The notes: generated by a model from the letters alone, not told the origin. 64,000 nucleotides of DNA from Roseateles noduli (GCA_002205125.1 NIOE01000004.1:124001-188000), one strand, 5' to 3'. Counted from the first letter of the stretch, positions 48,581 to 58,116 are shown. A program made the numbers and translations.

Positions 48581-49759
48581 TTACAGACCCGCAGCGGCCC
48601 GCAGCGCCTTCGCTTTGTCCGTCCGCTCCCACGTGAACTCCGGTTCCTCACGGCCGAAGTGGCCGTAGGCCGCGGTCTTCGCGTAGATCGGGCGCAGGAG
48701 GTCCAGCATCTGGATGATGCCCTTGGGGCGCAGGTCGAAGTGCTCGTTGACCAGCGCGGCGATCTGCTCGTCGGGCAGGACGCCGGTGCCTTCGGTGTAC
48801 ACCGTGACGTTCATCGGACGCGCGACGCCGATCGCGTACGCGACCTGGATCTGGCACTGCTTGGCCAGGCCGGCGGCGACGATGTTCTTCGCCACATAGC
48901 GCGCGGCATAGGCGGCCGAGCGGTCCACCTTGGTCGGATCCTTGCCCGAGAACGCGCCGCCGCCGTGCGGGCAGGCGCCGCCGTAGGTGTCGACGATGAT
49001 CTTGCGGCCGGTCAGGCCGCAGTCGCCCTGCGGGCCGCCGATGACGAAGCGGCCGGTCGGGTTGACCAGGTACTTCGTGTCCTGCAGCCATTCCTTGGGC
49101 AGCACCGGCTTGATGATCTCCTCGATGACGGCCTCGTAGAACTCGGGCTTCATCTTGTCGCCCAGCGACATCTCGGGCGCATGCTGCGTCGACAGCACGA
49201 CGGTGTCGATGCTGTGCGGCTTGCCGTCGACGTAGCGCATCGTGACCTGGCTCTTCGCGTCCGGACGCAGGAAGGGCAGGCGGCCGTCCTTGCGCAGCTG
49301 GGCCTGGCGCTCCACCAGACGGTGCGCGTAGTAGATCGGCGCGGGCATCAGCTCCGGCGTCTCGTCGCAGGCGTAGCCGAACATCAGGCCCTGGTCGCCG
49401 GCGCCGGTGTTCAGGTGGTCGTCCGAGGCCTGGTCCACGCCCTGGGCGATGTCGTTGCTCTGCTTGTCGTAGGCGACGAGCACGGCGCAACCCTTGTAGT
49501 CGATGCCGTACTCGGTGTTGTCGTAGCCGATGCGCTTGATCGTGTCGCGGGCGACCTGGATGTAGTCGACGTGCGCGTTGGTCGTGATCTCGCCGGCCAG
49601 CACCACCAGGCCGGTGTTGCAGAGGGTCTCGGCCGCGACGCGGGAGCGCGGGTCCTGCGCCAGGATGGCGTCGAGGATGGCGTCGGAGATCTGATCCGCC
49701 ACCTTGTCGGGGTGGCCTTCAGATACGGATTCCGAGGTGAAGAGGAAATCGCTCGCCAA
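48581..49759 (-). CDS. metK: S-adenosylmethionine synthetase
   Basis: 392 residues. Forms AdoMet from methionine and ATP. Signature [32 protein letters not shown], and [21 protein letters not shown] are complete. Ribosome site CAGGAG before the ATG. The 127-nt leader starts with a hairpin (49848-49884). Divergent from lpxL. Confidence 0.98.
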   Translation of the reverse strand: MASDFLFTSESVSEGHPDKVADQISDAILDAILAQDPRSRVAAETLCNTGLVVLAGEITTNAHVDYIQVARDTIKRIGYDNTEYGIDYKGCAVLVAYDKQSNDIAQGVDQASDDHLNTGAGDQGLMFGYACDETPELMPAPIYYAHRLVERQAQLRKDGRLPFLRPDAKSQVTMRYVDGKPHSIDTVVLSTQHAPEMSLGDKMKPEFYEAVIEEIIKPVLPKEWLQDTKYLVNPTGRFVIGGPQGDCGLTGRKIIVDTYGGACPHGGGAFSGKDPTKVDRSAAYAARYVAKNIVAAGLAKQCQIQVAYAIGVARPMNVTVYTEGTGVLPDEQIAALVNEHFDLRPKGIIQMLDLLRPIYAKTAAYGHFGREEPEFTWERTDKAKALRAAAGL

Positions 49760-49847
49760 TTTAAACTCCTGTATTCAGTCTTCGTGCACTGCCTTCTGGC
49801 GTTGCCGAGACGGGAGTCAGGCGGCGAACGCTTTAGCGGGATTTATG

Positions 49848-49898
49848 AGTCGCCCCGCAAGTTGTCCAGATTAACTCGGCGACTGGGGCGGCATTATA
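49848..49898 (-). promoter_or_regulatory. metK promoter -10 and structured 5' leader
   Basis: On the minus strand a perfect TATAAT (plus 49893-49898) would start an RNA near 49886. That RNA opens with AGTCGCC (49884-49878) pairing to GGCGACT (49854-49848), with an inner AGTT/AACT stem in the loop. A competing pairing CGCCCC (851-856) with GGGGCG (885-890) exists in the DNA. No convincing -35. It does not match a SAM riboswitch class I know. Confidence 0.5.
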
Positions 49899-49930
49899 GG
49901 AAAGAGCCCGAACAGGGCGCCGGACGGTCG

Positions 49931-50818
49931 ATGGGAAAACTGGGTACATATGCGCTGATCAGCCTGCTGTGGCTGCTGCACTGGCTGCCGCTGCGCTGGC
50001 TGGCCGCCCTCGGATGGGGGCTGGGTGGGCTGCTGCACCGCGTGGCCGGGTCGCGGCGGCGCGTGGCGTTGCGCAACGTCGAGCTCTGCTTCCCCGAGAA
50101 GCCGCTGGCCGAACGCCAGGCCCTGGTGCGCGAGCACTTCGGCTGGCTGGGACGCAGCCTGCTGGAGCGCGGGCTGCTCTGGTACGCGTCGGACCGCCGG
50201 CTGCTCAAGCTGATGCGCATCGAGGGCAACATCAAGCTCTCCGAACAGGTCGACCGCCCGGTGATGTGGCTGATGCCGCACTTCGTGGGCCTGGACTGGA
50301 TCGGCCCGGCGCTGATGCTCAACCAGGCAAGACCTGGCGCCAGCATCTACCAGCGCCAGAGCAACGCGCTCTTCGACGATGCGCTGCGCAAGGCCCGCTC
50401 GCGCTTCGGCACGACCAAGCTGGTCGACCGCCACGAAGGCGTGCGCAGCGTGCTGCGGGCGATCCGCGACGGCTACTCGTTCCTGAACCTGCCCGACATG
50501 GACTTCGGTCCGAAGGACTCGGCCTTCATCCCGTTCTTCGGCGTGCCGGCCAACACGCTGCTGGCGCCGGCCAAGATCGCGCAGACGATGAAGATGGTGG
50601 TGCAGCCGGTCATCGTCACGATGCTGCCCAAGGGCGAGGGCATCGTCATCCACGCGCACGAGCCGCTGGAGAACTACCCGAGCGGCGACCTGGAAGCCGA
50701 CGCCAACCACTTCCACCGCTGGCTCGAGGACCGGATCCGCGAGCACCCGGCCCAGTATTTCTGGGTCCACAAGCGATTCAAGACGAGACCGCCCGGCGAG
50801 GCGTCGCTGTATTCCTGA
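49931..50818 (+). CDS. lpxL: Lipid A biosynthesis acyltransferase (LpxL/HtrB-like)
   Basis: 295 residues. N-terminal membrane anchor (LGTYALISLLWLLHWLPLRWL), RRVALRNVELCFPE, catalytic His-x4-Asp in MPHFVGLDW, and FLNLPDMDFGPKDSAFIPFFG. Adds a secondary acyl chain to lipid A at the inner membrane. First gene of lpxL-dapF-DUF484-xerC, 12 bp before dapF. Divergent from metK. Confidence 0.9.
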   Translation: MGKLGTYALISLLWLLHWLPLRWLAALGWGLGGLLHRVAGSRRRVALRNVELCFPEKPLAERQALVREHFGWLGRSLLERGLLWYASDRRLLKLMRIEGNIKLSEQVDRPVMWLMPHFVGLDWIGPALMLNQARPGASIYQRQSNALFDDALRKARSRFGTTKLVDRHEGVRSVLRAIRDGYSFLNLPDMDFGPKDSAFIPFFGVPANTLLAPAKIAQTMKMVVQPVIVTMLPKGEGIVIHAHEPLENYPSGDLEADANHFHRWLEDRIREHPAQYFWVHKRFKTRPPGEASLYS

Positions 50819-50830
50819 TAATCCGCTCCC

Positions 50831-51715
50831 ATGAAACTGCGCTTCACCAAGATGCAGGGCGCCGGCAACGACTTCGTCGTGCTGGACGCCACGCGCCATC
50901 CGATGCCGCTGACCGCCGATCAGCTGCGGCGCGTCGGCGACCGCCGTTTCGGCGTGGGCTGCGACCAGATCCTGGTGATCGAGGCCCCTGCGAAGGACGC
51001 GACCCCCGACGTCGACTTCGGCTATCGCATCTTCAACTCGGACGGCTCCGAGGTGGAGCAGTGCGGCAACGGCGCGCGCTGCTTCGTGCGTTACGTGGTC
51101 GACAAGGGCCTGACCGACAAGCGGACCATCCGCGTGCAGACGATCAACGCGCTGCTGGAACTGCGCCTGCAGGACGACGGCCGCGTCACGGTCGACATGG
51201 GCGCGCCGGTCTTCGACCTGCCGCGGATCCCGTTCGATCCGAAGGACACGACGCCGCGCCTGGAGAACGGCTTCGAGCGCTGGCCGCTCGCGCTGGGCGA
51301 CGGCATGACGGCGGACGTCGCGGTGGTGTCCATGGGCAACCCGCACGCAGTGCAACGGGTCGACGACGTCGACCACGCGCCGGTGGGCATCGTGGGTCCG
51401 CTGGTCGAGCACCATGAATCGTTCCCGCGCCGGGTCAACGCCGGCTTCCTGCAGGTCGTGAGCCGCGGCGAGGTGAAGCTGCGCGTCTTCGAACGCGGCG
51501 CCGGCGAGACGCTGGCCTGCGGCACCGGCGCCTGCGCGGCGGTGGTGGCGGGCATCCGGCTGGGCTGGCTGGACGCCGCGGTCGAGGTGCACACGCGCGG
51601 CGGCGACCTGCGCATCGAATGGGCCGGCATGACGCCGGGAGGCCCGGGGCTGTCCGCCCCGGTCTACATGACGGGGCCGGCACAGACGGTCTTTGAAGGA
51701 GAAATCGAACTGTGA
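50831..51715 (+). CDS. dapF: Diaminopimelate epimerase
   Basis: 294 residues. Interconverts LL- and meso-DAP for lysine and peptidoglycan. The two catalytic cysteines are visible: Cys78 in [10 protein letters not shown] and the second in [13 protein letters not shown]-terminal [16 protein letters not shown] is diagnostic. Overlaps the DUF484 start by 4 bp. Confidence 0.98.
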   Translation: MKLRFTKMQGAGNDFVVLDATRHPMPLTADQLRRVGDRRFGVGCDQILVIEAPAKDATPDVDFGYRIFNSDGSEVEQCGNGARCFVRYVVDKGLTDKRTIRVQTINALLELRLQDDGRVTVDMGAPVFDLPRIPFDPKDTTPRLENGFERWPLALGDGMTADVAVVSMGNPHAVQRVDDVDHAPVGIVGPLVEHHESFPRRVNAGFLQVVSRGEVKLRVFERGAGETLACGTGACAAVVAGIRLGWLDAAVEVHTRGGDLRIEWAGMTPGGPGLSAPVYMTGPAQTVFEGEIEL

Positions 51716-52434
51716 GCGGCATCGAAGGCATCACCGAACAAGACATCGCCGACTACCTGGCGAATGACCCGGCGTTCTTCGAACGTCACGCCGAACTGCT
51801 GGCCAATGTCCGGATCTCGCATCCGCACGGCCAGCGCGCGGTCTCGCTGCAGGAGCGCCAGGCGGAGCTGTTGCGCGACAAGATCCGCGGCCTGGAGCAC
51901 AAGATCATCGAGATGATCCGCAACGGGCAGGAGAACGTCGCCATCGCCGACCGGCTGCACCGCTGGACGCTGGCGCTGATGCTGACGCGCGACGACAGCC
52001 AGCTGCCGGAAGTGCTGCTGCGCGAGCTGCGCCACCAGTTCCTGATCCCGCAGGCGGGCCTGCGGCTGTGGAACGTCGATGCCGGCCATGCGCTGGCGTC
52101 GTTCGCGGCCGAGGTCAGCCCGGACGTGAAGGCCTTCGTGGGCAGCCTGAACCAGCCGTACTGCGGCATCAATTCGGGCTTCGAGGCGGCGCGCTGGCTG
52201 GAGGACGACGTGGCCTCGCTCGCGCTGGTGCCGCTGACGACGGGCGCGCCGGCGCAGCCCTTCGGGCTGCTGGTGCTGGGCTCGCCGGATCCGACGCGCT
52301 ACACGGCCGAGATGGGCACCGAGTTCCTGGCCCGCGTCGGCGAGATCGCCAGTGCCGCGCTCTCGCGCCTGCTGGACGCCGATCCGCACGCCGCTCCTCC
52401 GGTTGCGCCTCATGTCGCCGCTCAGCCTGACTGA
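51712..52434 (+). CDS. DUF484 family protein (GAF-like)
   Basis: 240 residues, GTG start overlapping dap[21 protein letters not shown] and the coiled-coil [20 protein letters not shown] are the DUF484 N-terminus; the remainder is a GAF-like domain. Function unknown, but its gene is almost always between dapF and xerC in proteobacteria. Overlaps xerC by 23 bp. Confidence 0.9.
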   Translation: MSGIEGITEQDIADYLANDPAFFERHAELLANVRISHPHGQRAVSLQERQAELLRDKIRGLEHKIIEMIRNGQENVAIADRLHRWTLALMLTRDDSQLPEVLLRELRHQFLIPQAGLRLWNVDAGHALASFAAEVSPDVKAFVGSLNQPYCGINSGFEAARWLEDDVASLALVPLTTGAPAQPFGLLVLGSPDPTRYTAEMGTEFLARVGEIASAALSRLLDADPHAAPPVAPHVAAQPD

Positions 52435-53341
52435 CGAGCAGCAGCGCTACCTGGAACACCTGCGCGTGCAGCGCCGCCTGGCGGAGCGCACGCTGACGCT
52501 CTACACGGATGCGCTGCAGCGGCTGACCGGGCTGGCCTCGGTCGAGGATCTGAACCTGCTGCGCCTCACGGCGCATCAGGCGCGGCGTTTCCTCGCGAAG
52601 CTGCACGGGGAGAAGCTCAAGCCGCGCACGCTGGCGCTGATCCTGTCCGCGTGGCGCGGCTGGTACCGCTGGCTGGGCCAGAACGGCCTCGTCGACGCGA
52701 ACCCGATCGCCGACCTGCACGCGCCCAAGCAAGGGCGGCCGCTGCCGAAGGCGCTGGGCGTGGACGACGCGGTGCGCCTGGCCGAGCATCAGCAGGACGC
52801 GGCCGATCCGGTCGCCGAGGCGCTGGAGCGCTGCCTGGTCGAGCTGCTCTACGGCAGCGGCCTGCGGGTCTCGGAACTGGTGGGCCTGGACCAGCGCCAT
52901 CAGGCGTCGTCGGCCGGCTGGATCGTGCCCGAGGATGCGGAGGCGCAGGTGCTCGGCAAGGGCTCGAAGCGTCGCGCGGTGCCGCTGGGCGGTCCGTCGA
53001 TGACGGCGCTGCGGGCCTGGATGGCGGTGCGCGGCCAATGGGCGGCGGCGGACGAACCGGCGCTGCTGGTCGGACCGCGCGGTCGCCGCCTCAGCGCCGA
53101 CCAGATCCGCAAGCGCCTCAAGCAGCGCGCGCTGGCGGCGGGCATGCCCACGCACGTCCATCCGCACATGCTGCGCCATTCGTTCGCGTCGCACCTGCTG
53201 CAGAGCAGCGGCGACCTGCGCGCGGTCCAGGAACTGCTGGGCCACGCCAACATCAGCACCACGCAGATCTACACCCGGCTGGACTTCCAGCACCTGGCCA
53301 AGGTCTACGACGCGGCGCACCCGCGCGCCCGCAAGAAATAA
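52412..53341 (+). CDS. xerC: Tyrosine recombinase XerC
   Basis: 309 residues from ATG 52412. Resolves chromosome dimers at dif with XerD. N-terminal SAM-like core-binding domain (YLEHLRVQRRLAERTLTLYTDA); catalytic residues: Arg in YGSGLRVSELVGL, Lys in GKGSKRR, His-x-x-Arg in HPHMLRHSFASHLL, His in LLGHANISTTQIY and the nucleophile Tyr in TQIYTRL. The DUF484 neighbour supports XerC rather than XerD. Confidence 0.96.
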   Translation: MSPLSLTDEQQRYLEHLRVQRRLAERTLTLYTDALQRLTGLASVEDLNLLRLTAHQARRFLAKLHGEKLKPRTLALILSAWRGWYRWLGQNGLVDANPIADLHAPKQGRPLPKALGVDDAVRLAEHQQDAADPVAEALERCLVELLYGSGLRVSELVGLDQRHQASSAGWIVPEDAEAQVLGKGSKRRAVPLGGPSMTALRAWMAVRGQWAAADEPALLVGPRGRRLSADQIRKRLKQRALAAGMPTHVHPHMLRHSFASHLLQSSGDLRAVQELLGHANISTTQIYTRLDFQHLAKVYDAAHPRARKK

Positions 53342-53354
53342 CCGATCGACAACG

Positions 53355-55055
53355 ATGCTCCGCTCCGTCCTGAACGCTTCGAACGCTCCGTTCCCGTCCC
53401 GTCCGCTGGTGTTGTGCTCGGCGCTGTTTGCGGCCCATGCCCAGGCTCAAACCCAGACGCAAACCTCGCCGCCGACGAAGTTCTCGACGCCGGCCGAGGT
53501 GGCGGAAGCGGACAAGTACGGCGGCGTCACGACGACCGACCTGGGCAACGGCAACGTCCGCCTGACCCTGCACGTGAAGGAGCCGCCGCGGGTCATCACC
53601 GCCACCGACAGCCGTCCCGCCGCGTTCGAGTTGAACTGGTCGCCGGTCAAGATGCCCACGGGGCAGAAGACGGCCTTCCTGGGCGCGCACTACATGGTGG
53701 CGGTGAACGAGGACTGGGGCCTGGGCCCGGCTGCGTACGGCGCGGCGAAGGGCGAATTCGGCGGCCTGTTCACGGTCGGCTTCAACGTGCAACGGCGCTT
53801 CCGCATCACGCCGGAGGTGCACCTGGCGGCCAGCCTGTACGCGGGCGCGGGCGGCGGCGTGAGCTCGGACAAGGTCCGTGCCGGCGGCGGCCTGATGCTG
53901 CGTCCGGAGCTGTCGCTGCGCGGCGAGTTCGGCAACTGGTACACCGGGATCGGCGTCTCGCACATCACCTTCCCGAACGGCAACGGCAACATCAAGGACA
54001 CCGGCGTCGCGTTCACGATCGGCCGGATGGATCGTTTCCTGAGCTTCAACCCGAGCGACTCGGGATCGCCGGGACGCGCGGGCGACCGCACGGGCATGGG
54101 CTTCGACGAGATCGCGCTGAGCGCGGGCGTCGAGAAGCCGCGCAGCGGCAGCCGCACGCGCGGCGGCGTGCCGCTGACGGGCCGCAAGGGCAAGGCCGGC
54201 GGCGACCTGCGGCAGTACTTCGGCGACGGCTCGTCGTGGTGGGGCCTGGAGGCCTCGGGCGCCGCGTCCGGCGGACACGACGGCTACATGGAGATCCTCG
54301 CCAACGCCGGCCAGGACTGGGGCCTGGGCAGCGAGCGGCTGCGCATCGGCGGCCAGTTCTCCTTCGGGCTGGGCGGCGGCGGCGACATGGACACGGGCAA
54401 CGGCTGGCTGGTGCGGGTCGGTCCGACGCTGCGCTGGATCACGCCGTGGGGGCCGACCCTGCGGCTGGATGCCGGCTACATGAAGGCGCCGTGGGGCCAT
54501 TACGACTCGGTGCAGGTACGCGGGTCGCTGGCGCTGCCGCTGGAGAAGGTCACGCGCATCCTGAACACGCCGCCGCTGGAGTCCGGCACGGTGCGCGCGC
54601 AGGCGCTGTACCTGAGCATGCCCTACTTCAAGGAGTTCAAGTTCAAGGACGGCTCCAAGGACAACGTGACCGGCCTGGGCATCGGCATGACGCGCGACTT
54701 CGGCGGGCCGTGGTACGGCGTGGCGCAGGCGGGCAGCGCGGCGCTGGGCAAGGCGGGCGCGTTCTCGTACGGCATGTTCGGCCTGGGCGCGCATTCGCCG
54801 AAATGGAGCGGCGTGCGCGTCGGCGCGGAAGCGATGGTCGGCGCGGCGGGCGGCGGCAATGTCGCGGTCGGCGGCGGCGCGGTGACGCAGGGCGAGCTGT
54901 GGGCGCAGTGGGAAGGCACGGGCCGCGACCGCCTGCGCGTGAAGGTCGGCGTGGGCCAGTGGAAGGCCCTCGGCGGCGAGAAGCAGAGCACCCCGATGGT
55001 CAGCCTGAACATCGGCTGGGCGTTCGGGACGCTGGGGCCGGCGGCGCAGCGCTGA
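53355..55055 (+). CDS. Unrecognised outer-membrane beta-barrel-like protein
   Basis: 566 residues. A signal peptide (LVLCSALFAAHAQA) and many alternating Gly/aromatic strand patterns (GLFTVGFNVQRRFRITPEV, LAASLYAGAGGGVSSDKV, MVSLNIGWAFGTL) suggest an outer-membrane barrel; two similar halves may exist, with a Ser/Gly/Arg-rich link near residue 250. No TonB box or known family seen. It follows xerC by 13 bp but probably is not functionally linked. Third-position GC bias supports coding. Confidence 0.7.
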   Translation: MLRSVLNASNAPFPSRPLVLCSALFAAHAQAQTQTQTSPPTKFSTPAEVAEADKYGGVTTTDLGNGNVRLTLHVKEPPRVITATDSRPAAFELNWSPVKMPTGQKTAFLGAHYMVAVNEDWGLGPAAYGAAKGEFGGLFTVGFNVQRRFRITPEVHLAASLYAGAGGGVSSDKVRAGGGLMLRPELSLRGEFGNWYTGIGVSHITFPNGNGNIKDTGVAFTIGRMDRFLSFNPSDSGSPGRAGDRTGMGFDEIALSAGVEKPRSGSRTRGGVPLTGRKGKAGGDLRQYFGDGSSWWGLEASGAASGGHDGYMEILANAGQDWGLGSERLRIGGQFSFGLGGGGDMDTGNGWLVRVGPTLRWITPWGPTLRLDAGYMKAPWGHYDSVQVRGSLALPLEKVTRILNTPPLESGTVRAQALYLSMPYFKEFKFKDGSKDNVTGLGIGMTRDFGGPWYGVAQAGSAALGKAGAFSYGMFGLGAHSPKWSGVRVGAEAMVGAAGGGNVAVGGGAVTQGELWAQWEGTGRDRLRVKVGVGQWKALGGEKQSTPMVSLNIGWAFGTLGPAAQR

Positions 55056-55103
55056 GCGCCTGTCGAGCAGGCGGCGCCGGCCTGACTCGAACGAATTATT
55101 GAG

Positions 55104-55156
55104 TTTTATCGGTCTAGCCGATAAATTATCGGTTTTCCGATAATTGACCGATAAAA
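55104..55156. promoter_or_regulatory. Nested CCGATAA palindrome array at the ATPase start
   Basis: Five half-sites: TTATCGG at 55106 and 55126, CCGATAA at 55118, 55137 and 55148. They make palindrome A (TTTATCGG-5-CCGATAAA), palindrome B (ATTATCGG-TTTT-CCGATAAT), and an outer exact 11-bp pair TTTTATCGGTC / GACCGATAAAA spanning everything. The last half-site ends 2 bp before the ATG, so there is no room for a Shine-Dalgarno. AT-rich and unlike surrounding DNA. Most likely an operator array, possibly autoregulatory. Confidence 0.8.
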
Positions 55157-55158
55157 CG

Positions 55159-56346
55159 ATGATTTCCTTCCCGCGGACCGATCTGGCCGAACAGTTGGTG
55201 CCCGCGCTGATGGGAAAGTCGCTGTTCGGGGATGCGCACAACGGCTTGTTCCTGTCGGCGCCTCGTCGCACCGGCAAGTCCACGTTCCTGCAGAGCGATC
55301 TGAAGCCGGCGCTGGAGGCGGCTGGCGTGGTGGTGGTCTACACGGATCTCTGGACCGACACGGCGCGCGACCCCGCGGTCGTGATCGCAGAGGCCATCGG
55401 GCGAGCCCTCCAGCCGCAACTGGGATTGGTCGCCCGCACCGCGAAGAAGGCCGGCTTGGACAAGCTCAGCATGGCGGGATGGCTGCAGATCGACACCAGC
55501 AAGATCGGAACGCTGGAGGGGCTCACCCTGGTCGACGCTTTGCGCGCGTTGCATGAGACCGCGGGCAAGCCGGTCGCATTGATCATCGATGAGGCCCAGC
55601 ACGCGCTCACCAGCGAGCGGGGCGAGGCGGCAATGACTTCCCTGAAATCCGCGCGCGATCAGCTGAACAGTCGCGATGCGGTGAATCTGATGCTGGTGAT
55701 GTCGGGCTCGGACCGCGACAAGCTGATGCGCCTGGTCAACTCCAATGCTGCGCCGTTCTTCGGCTCGCATGTGCAGGCGATGCCGCCGCTGGGAGCGGAC
55801 TTCATCGCTTACGTCGCCTCTCTGATCGAGGCGCAGCGGCCGTCGCTGGCACCCGTCGATCAGGACGCGCTTCAGCGGGCCTTCGAGGCGATCGGCCACC
55901 GGCCGCAGCTCTTCATGGCGGCGCTCGGTGAGGTGCTGAGTCCGTTGTCCGGCATCCGGGGTCGTTTTGAGGAGGCGCTCCTGAACGCGTCCGCCGAGCA
56001 TCAGCGCAAGGACGAATCGCAGATGGAGGCGGACTTCCTCGGGCTCAAGCCGATCGAGCAGGTCGTGCTGTGGCGGATGCTGGAACAGGCCGGCAGGTTC
56101 CGTGCGTTCGACTCCGAAGCCCTGCGCTTCTACAGCGAGTTGCTCGCGCAGCCGATCAGCGTGCCCATGGTGCAGAGAGCCCTCGATTCGCTGCGGCAGC
56201 ATTCGCCCGTGCTGGTGTGGAAGTCCGCGCGGGGCGAGTACGCGGTGCAGGATTCGGCCATGCACAACTGGTTCGATCAGCGCCGCAAGGCCGGGGACTG
56301 GCCGCCCGTGCCGCCGCAAGTGCGACGGGGCGGGGACGACGACTGA
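55159..56346 (+). CDS. AAA/STAND-like ATPase with C-terminal winged helix
   Basis: 395 residues from ATG 55159 (a TTG at 55144 lies inside the palindromes). Walker A LSAPRRTGKST (32-42, Ala for first Gly), Walker B VALIIDEAQHAL (139-150, Asp144/Glu145), and a sensor-like MLVMSGSDRD (178-186) place it with archaeal-ATPase/AAA_16-type NTPases. Residues 285-375 (LKPIEQVVLWRMLEQAG, VPMVQRALDSLRQHSPVL) look like a winged helix. No partner gene adjoins: xerC-side barrel upstream, rlmI downstream. GC is a little lower than average. Function unknown; self-repression through the upstream array, or a defence or stress role, is inference. Confidence 0.85.
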   Translation: MISFPRTDLAEQLVPALMGKSLFGDAHNGLFLSAPRRTGKSTFLQSDLKPALEAAGVVVVYTDLWTDTARDPAVVIAEAIGRALQPQLGLVARTAKKAGLDKLSMAGWLQIDTSKIGTLEGLTLVDALRALHETAGKPVALIIDEAQHALTSERGEAAMTSLKSARDQLNSRDAVNLMLVMSGSDRDKLMRLVNSNAAPFFGSHVQAMPPLGADFIAYVASLIEAQRPSLAPVDQDALQRAFEAIGHRPQLFMAALGEVLSPLSGIRGRFEEALLNASAEHQRKDESQMEADFLGLKPIEQVVLWRMLEQAGRFRAFDSEALRFYSELLAQPISVPMVQRALDSLRQHSPVLVWKSARGEYAVQDSAMHNWFDQRRKAGDWPPVPPQVRRGGDDD

Positions 56347-56375
56347 CCCTCCGCCATCGCGGACAATCCTCCCCC

Positions 56376-57557
56376 ATGAAATCCATCCGTCTCCGCGAAG
56401 GCAAGGAGCGTTCGCTCCTTCGCCGCCATCCCTGGGTCTTCGAGGGCTCGATCGCGAGGGGCAAGGCCGACACCGGCGAGACCGTGCGCGTCGAAGCCTT
56501 CGACGGCAGCTTCCTCTGCTGGGCCTCGTTCAGTCCGGAGTCGCTGATCCGCGTGCGCGCCTGGAGCTTCGACGAGCAGGAGCGCATCGACGCGGCCTTC
56601 TTCGAGCGCCGCATCGCCGCGGCGCTGGCGCTGCGCGCGCGCATGCCGATCGATTCCGACGCGGTGCGCCTGATCCACGGCGAGGCCGACGGCCTGCCGG
56701 GCCTGATCGTCGACCGCTACGGCGACACGCTGAGCGCGCAGTTCCTGTCCGCGGGCACCGAACGCTGGAAGCAGACCATCGCGGACTTGCTGCTGGCGCA
56801 GACCGGTCTCACGCGCATCTACGAGCGCTCCGACGCGAACGTGCGCACGCTCGAAGGCATGGAGGCCGTCACCGGCTGGCTGCGCGGCGAGGGCGGCACT
56901 GAGCTCGTCATTTCGGAGAACAGCTGGAAGCTGAGCCTCGATGTGGCCGAGGGCCACAAGACCGGCTACTACCTCGACCAGCGCGACAACCGCAGGAAGT
57001 TCGCCGAGGTGGTGAAGCACTACGGCTGCCAGTCGGTGCTGAACTGCTTCAGCTACACGGGCGGCTTCTCGGTTGCCGCGCTTGCGGGCGGCGCGACGGA
57101 GGTCATCAGCGTCGATTCGTCCGGCCCGGCGCTGGCACGCGCGACGGCGCACGTCGCGCTCAACGGCTTCGACCCGGCGCGCCACACGGCGCTGGATGCC
57201 GACGTCAACCACACGCTGCGCGACATGCTCAAGCAGGGCCGCAGCTTCGATGCGATCGTGCTGGACCCGCCGAAGTTCGCGCCGACCGCCGCGCACGCGG
57301 AGCGCGCCGCGCGGGCCTACAAGGACATCAACCGCCTCGGCCTGATGCTGCTGAAGCCGGGCGGGCTGCTGTTCACGTTCTCGTGCTCGGGCGGCGTGGG
57401 CCCTGAGCTCTTCCACAAGATCGTGGCCGGCGCCGGTATCGACGCGGGCGCGGATGGCCTGATCCTCGATCGCGTCGGCGCGACGCCGGATCATCCGCAG
57501 ACCATCTACTTCCCCGAGGGCGAGTACCTCAAGGGCCTGCTGATCCTCAAGCGCTGA
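56376..57557 (+). CDS. rlmI: 23S rRNA (cytosine) methyltransferase RlmI-like
   Basis: 393 residues from ATG 56376. N-terminal PUA domain (LREGKERSLLRRHPWVFEGSI), EEHRE-like linker, then Rossmann methyltransferase: FSYTGGFSVAALAGGA (SAM site), ISVDSSGPAL, VLDPPKFAPT, and FSCSGGVG with the catalytic Cys. RlmI makes m5C1962 in E. coli 23S rRNA. Starts 29 bp after the ATPase gene, so could be read from it. Confidence 0.92.
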   Translation: MKSIRLREGKERSLLRRHPWVFEGSIARGKADTGETVRVEAFDGSFLCWASFSPESLIRVRAWSFDEQERIDAAFFERRIAAALALRARMPIDSDAVRLIHGEADGLPGLIVDRYGDTLSAQFLSAGTERWKQTIADLLLAQTGLTRIYERSDANVRTLEGMEAVTGWLRGEGGTELVISENSWKLSLDVAEGHKTGYYLDQRDNRRKFAEVVKHYGCQSVLNCFSYTGGFSVAALAGGATEVISVDSSGPALARATAHVALNGFDPARHTALDADVNHTLRDMLKQGRSFDAIVLDPPKFAPTAAHAERAARAYKDINRLGLMLLKPGGLLFTFSCSGGVGPELFHKIVAGAGIDAGADGLILDRVGATPDHPQTIYFPEGEYLKGLLILKR

Positions 57558-57570
57558 GCCTCAGCGCTGA

Positions 57571-58056
57571 TCAGGGCCGCGCCGCCGGGAGGGCCAGGCG
57601 CGGCTCGAACTTCGCGCGCTTGACGCTGAAGAAGGCTTTCACATTGCGGACGTTGGCCTGCTGCGTGAACAGCCGCTGCACCAGCGCGTGATACGCCGGC
57701 ATGTCCGGCACCTGCAGCACCAGCACGAAGTCCGGCCCCGGCGCGACGCGCCAGCATTGCTGGACCTCGGGCGCCGCGACGGCGATGGCCTCGAACGCAT
57801 CGAGGTGCTCCGCGCCTTGCCGGTCGAGCGTGATCTCGACCAGCGCCGACAGCCCGGCGCCCAGCTTCTCCGGCGACAGGATGGCGACCTGTTTCTCGAT
57901 CACGCCGGTCTCGACGAGCCGCCGCACGCGACGCAGACAGGTGGCGGGCGACACATGGGTGCGCTCGGCCAACGCCTGGTTGGACAGCGAGGCATCCTGC
58001 TGAAGCAGGTCCAGCACCCGCAAGTCGATGGCGTCCAGGGTGATAGAAGATTCCAC
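57571..58056 (-). CDS. Lrp/AsnC-family transcriptional regulator
   Basis: 161 residues from GTG 58056; a GTG at 58083 adds nine residues but would start inside the inverted repeat. HTH (LDAIDLRVLDLLQQDASLSNQALAERTHVSPATCLRRVRRL) and RAM ligand domain (VEITLDRQGAEHLDAFE, PDFVLVLQVPDMPAYHAL) are clear. Divergent from glmS with the inverted repeat 58069-58116 in the gap. Regulatory target unknown: itself and perhaps glmS. Confidence 0.9.
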   Translation of the reverse strand: MESSITLDAIDLRVLDLLQQDASLSNQALAERTHVSPATCLRRVRRLVETGVIEKQVAILSPEKLGAGLSALVEITLDRQGAEHLDAFEAIAVAAPEVQQCWRVAPGPDFVLVLQVPDMPAYHALVQRLFTQQANVRNVKAFFSVKRAKFEPRLALPAARP

Positions 58057-58068
58057 AGTTGATCTTCG

Positions 58069-58116
58069 GATGAAAGAATTCACCAGATTATGAATAGTGT
58101 GATGAATTCTTTCATC
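58069..58116. promoter_or_regulatory. 14-bp perfect inverted repeat between lrp-like gene and glmS
   Basis: GATGAAAGAATTCA (58069-58082) and TGAATTCTTTCATC (58103-58116), 20-nt spacer rich in A/T. Lrp-family proteins bind such AT-rich dyads as multimers on helical phasing. Confidence 0.75.

Noticed and set aside
49760-49886. Known AdoMet riboswitch in the metK leader
   Set aside because: I could not align any part with the SAM-I, SAM-II or SAM-V cores; kept only as a structured-leader finding.
48659-49930. Plus-strand extension of lpxL through metK
   Set aside because: Antisense of metK; the acyltransferase starts with its membrane helix at 49931.
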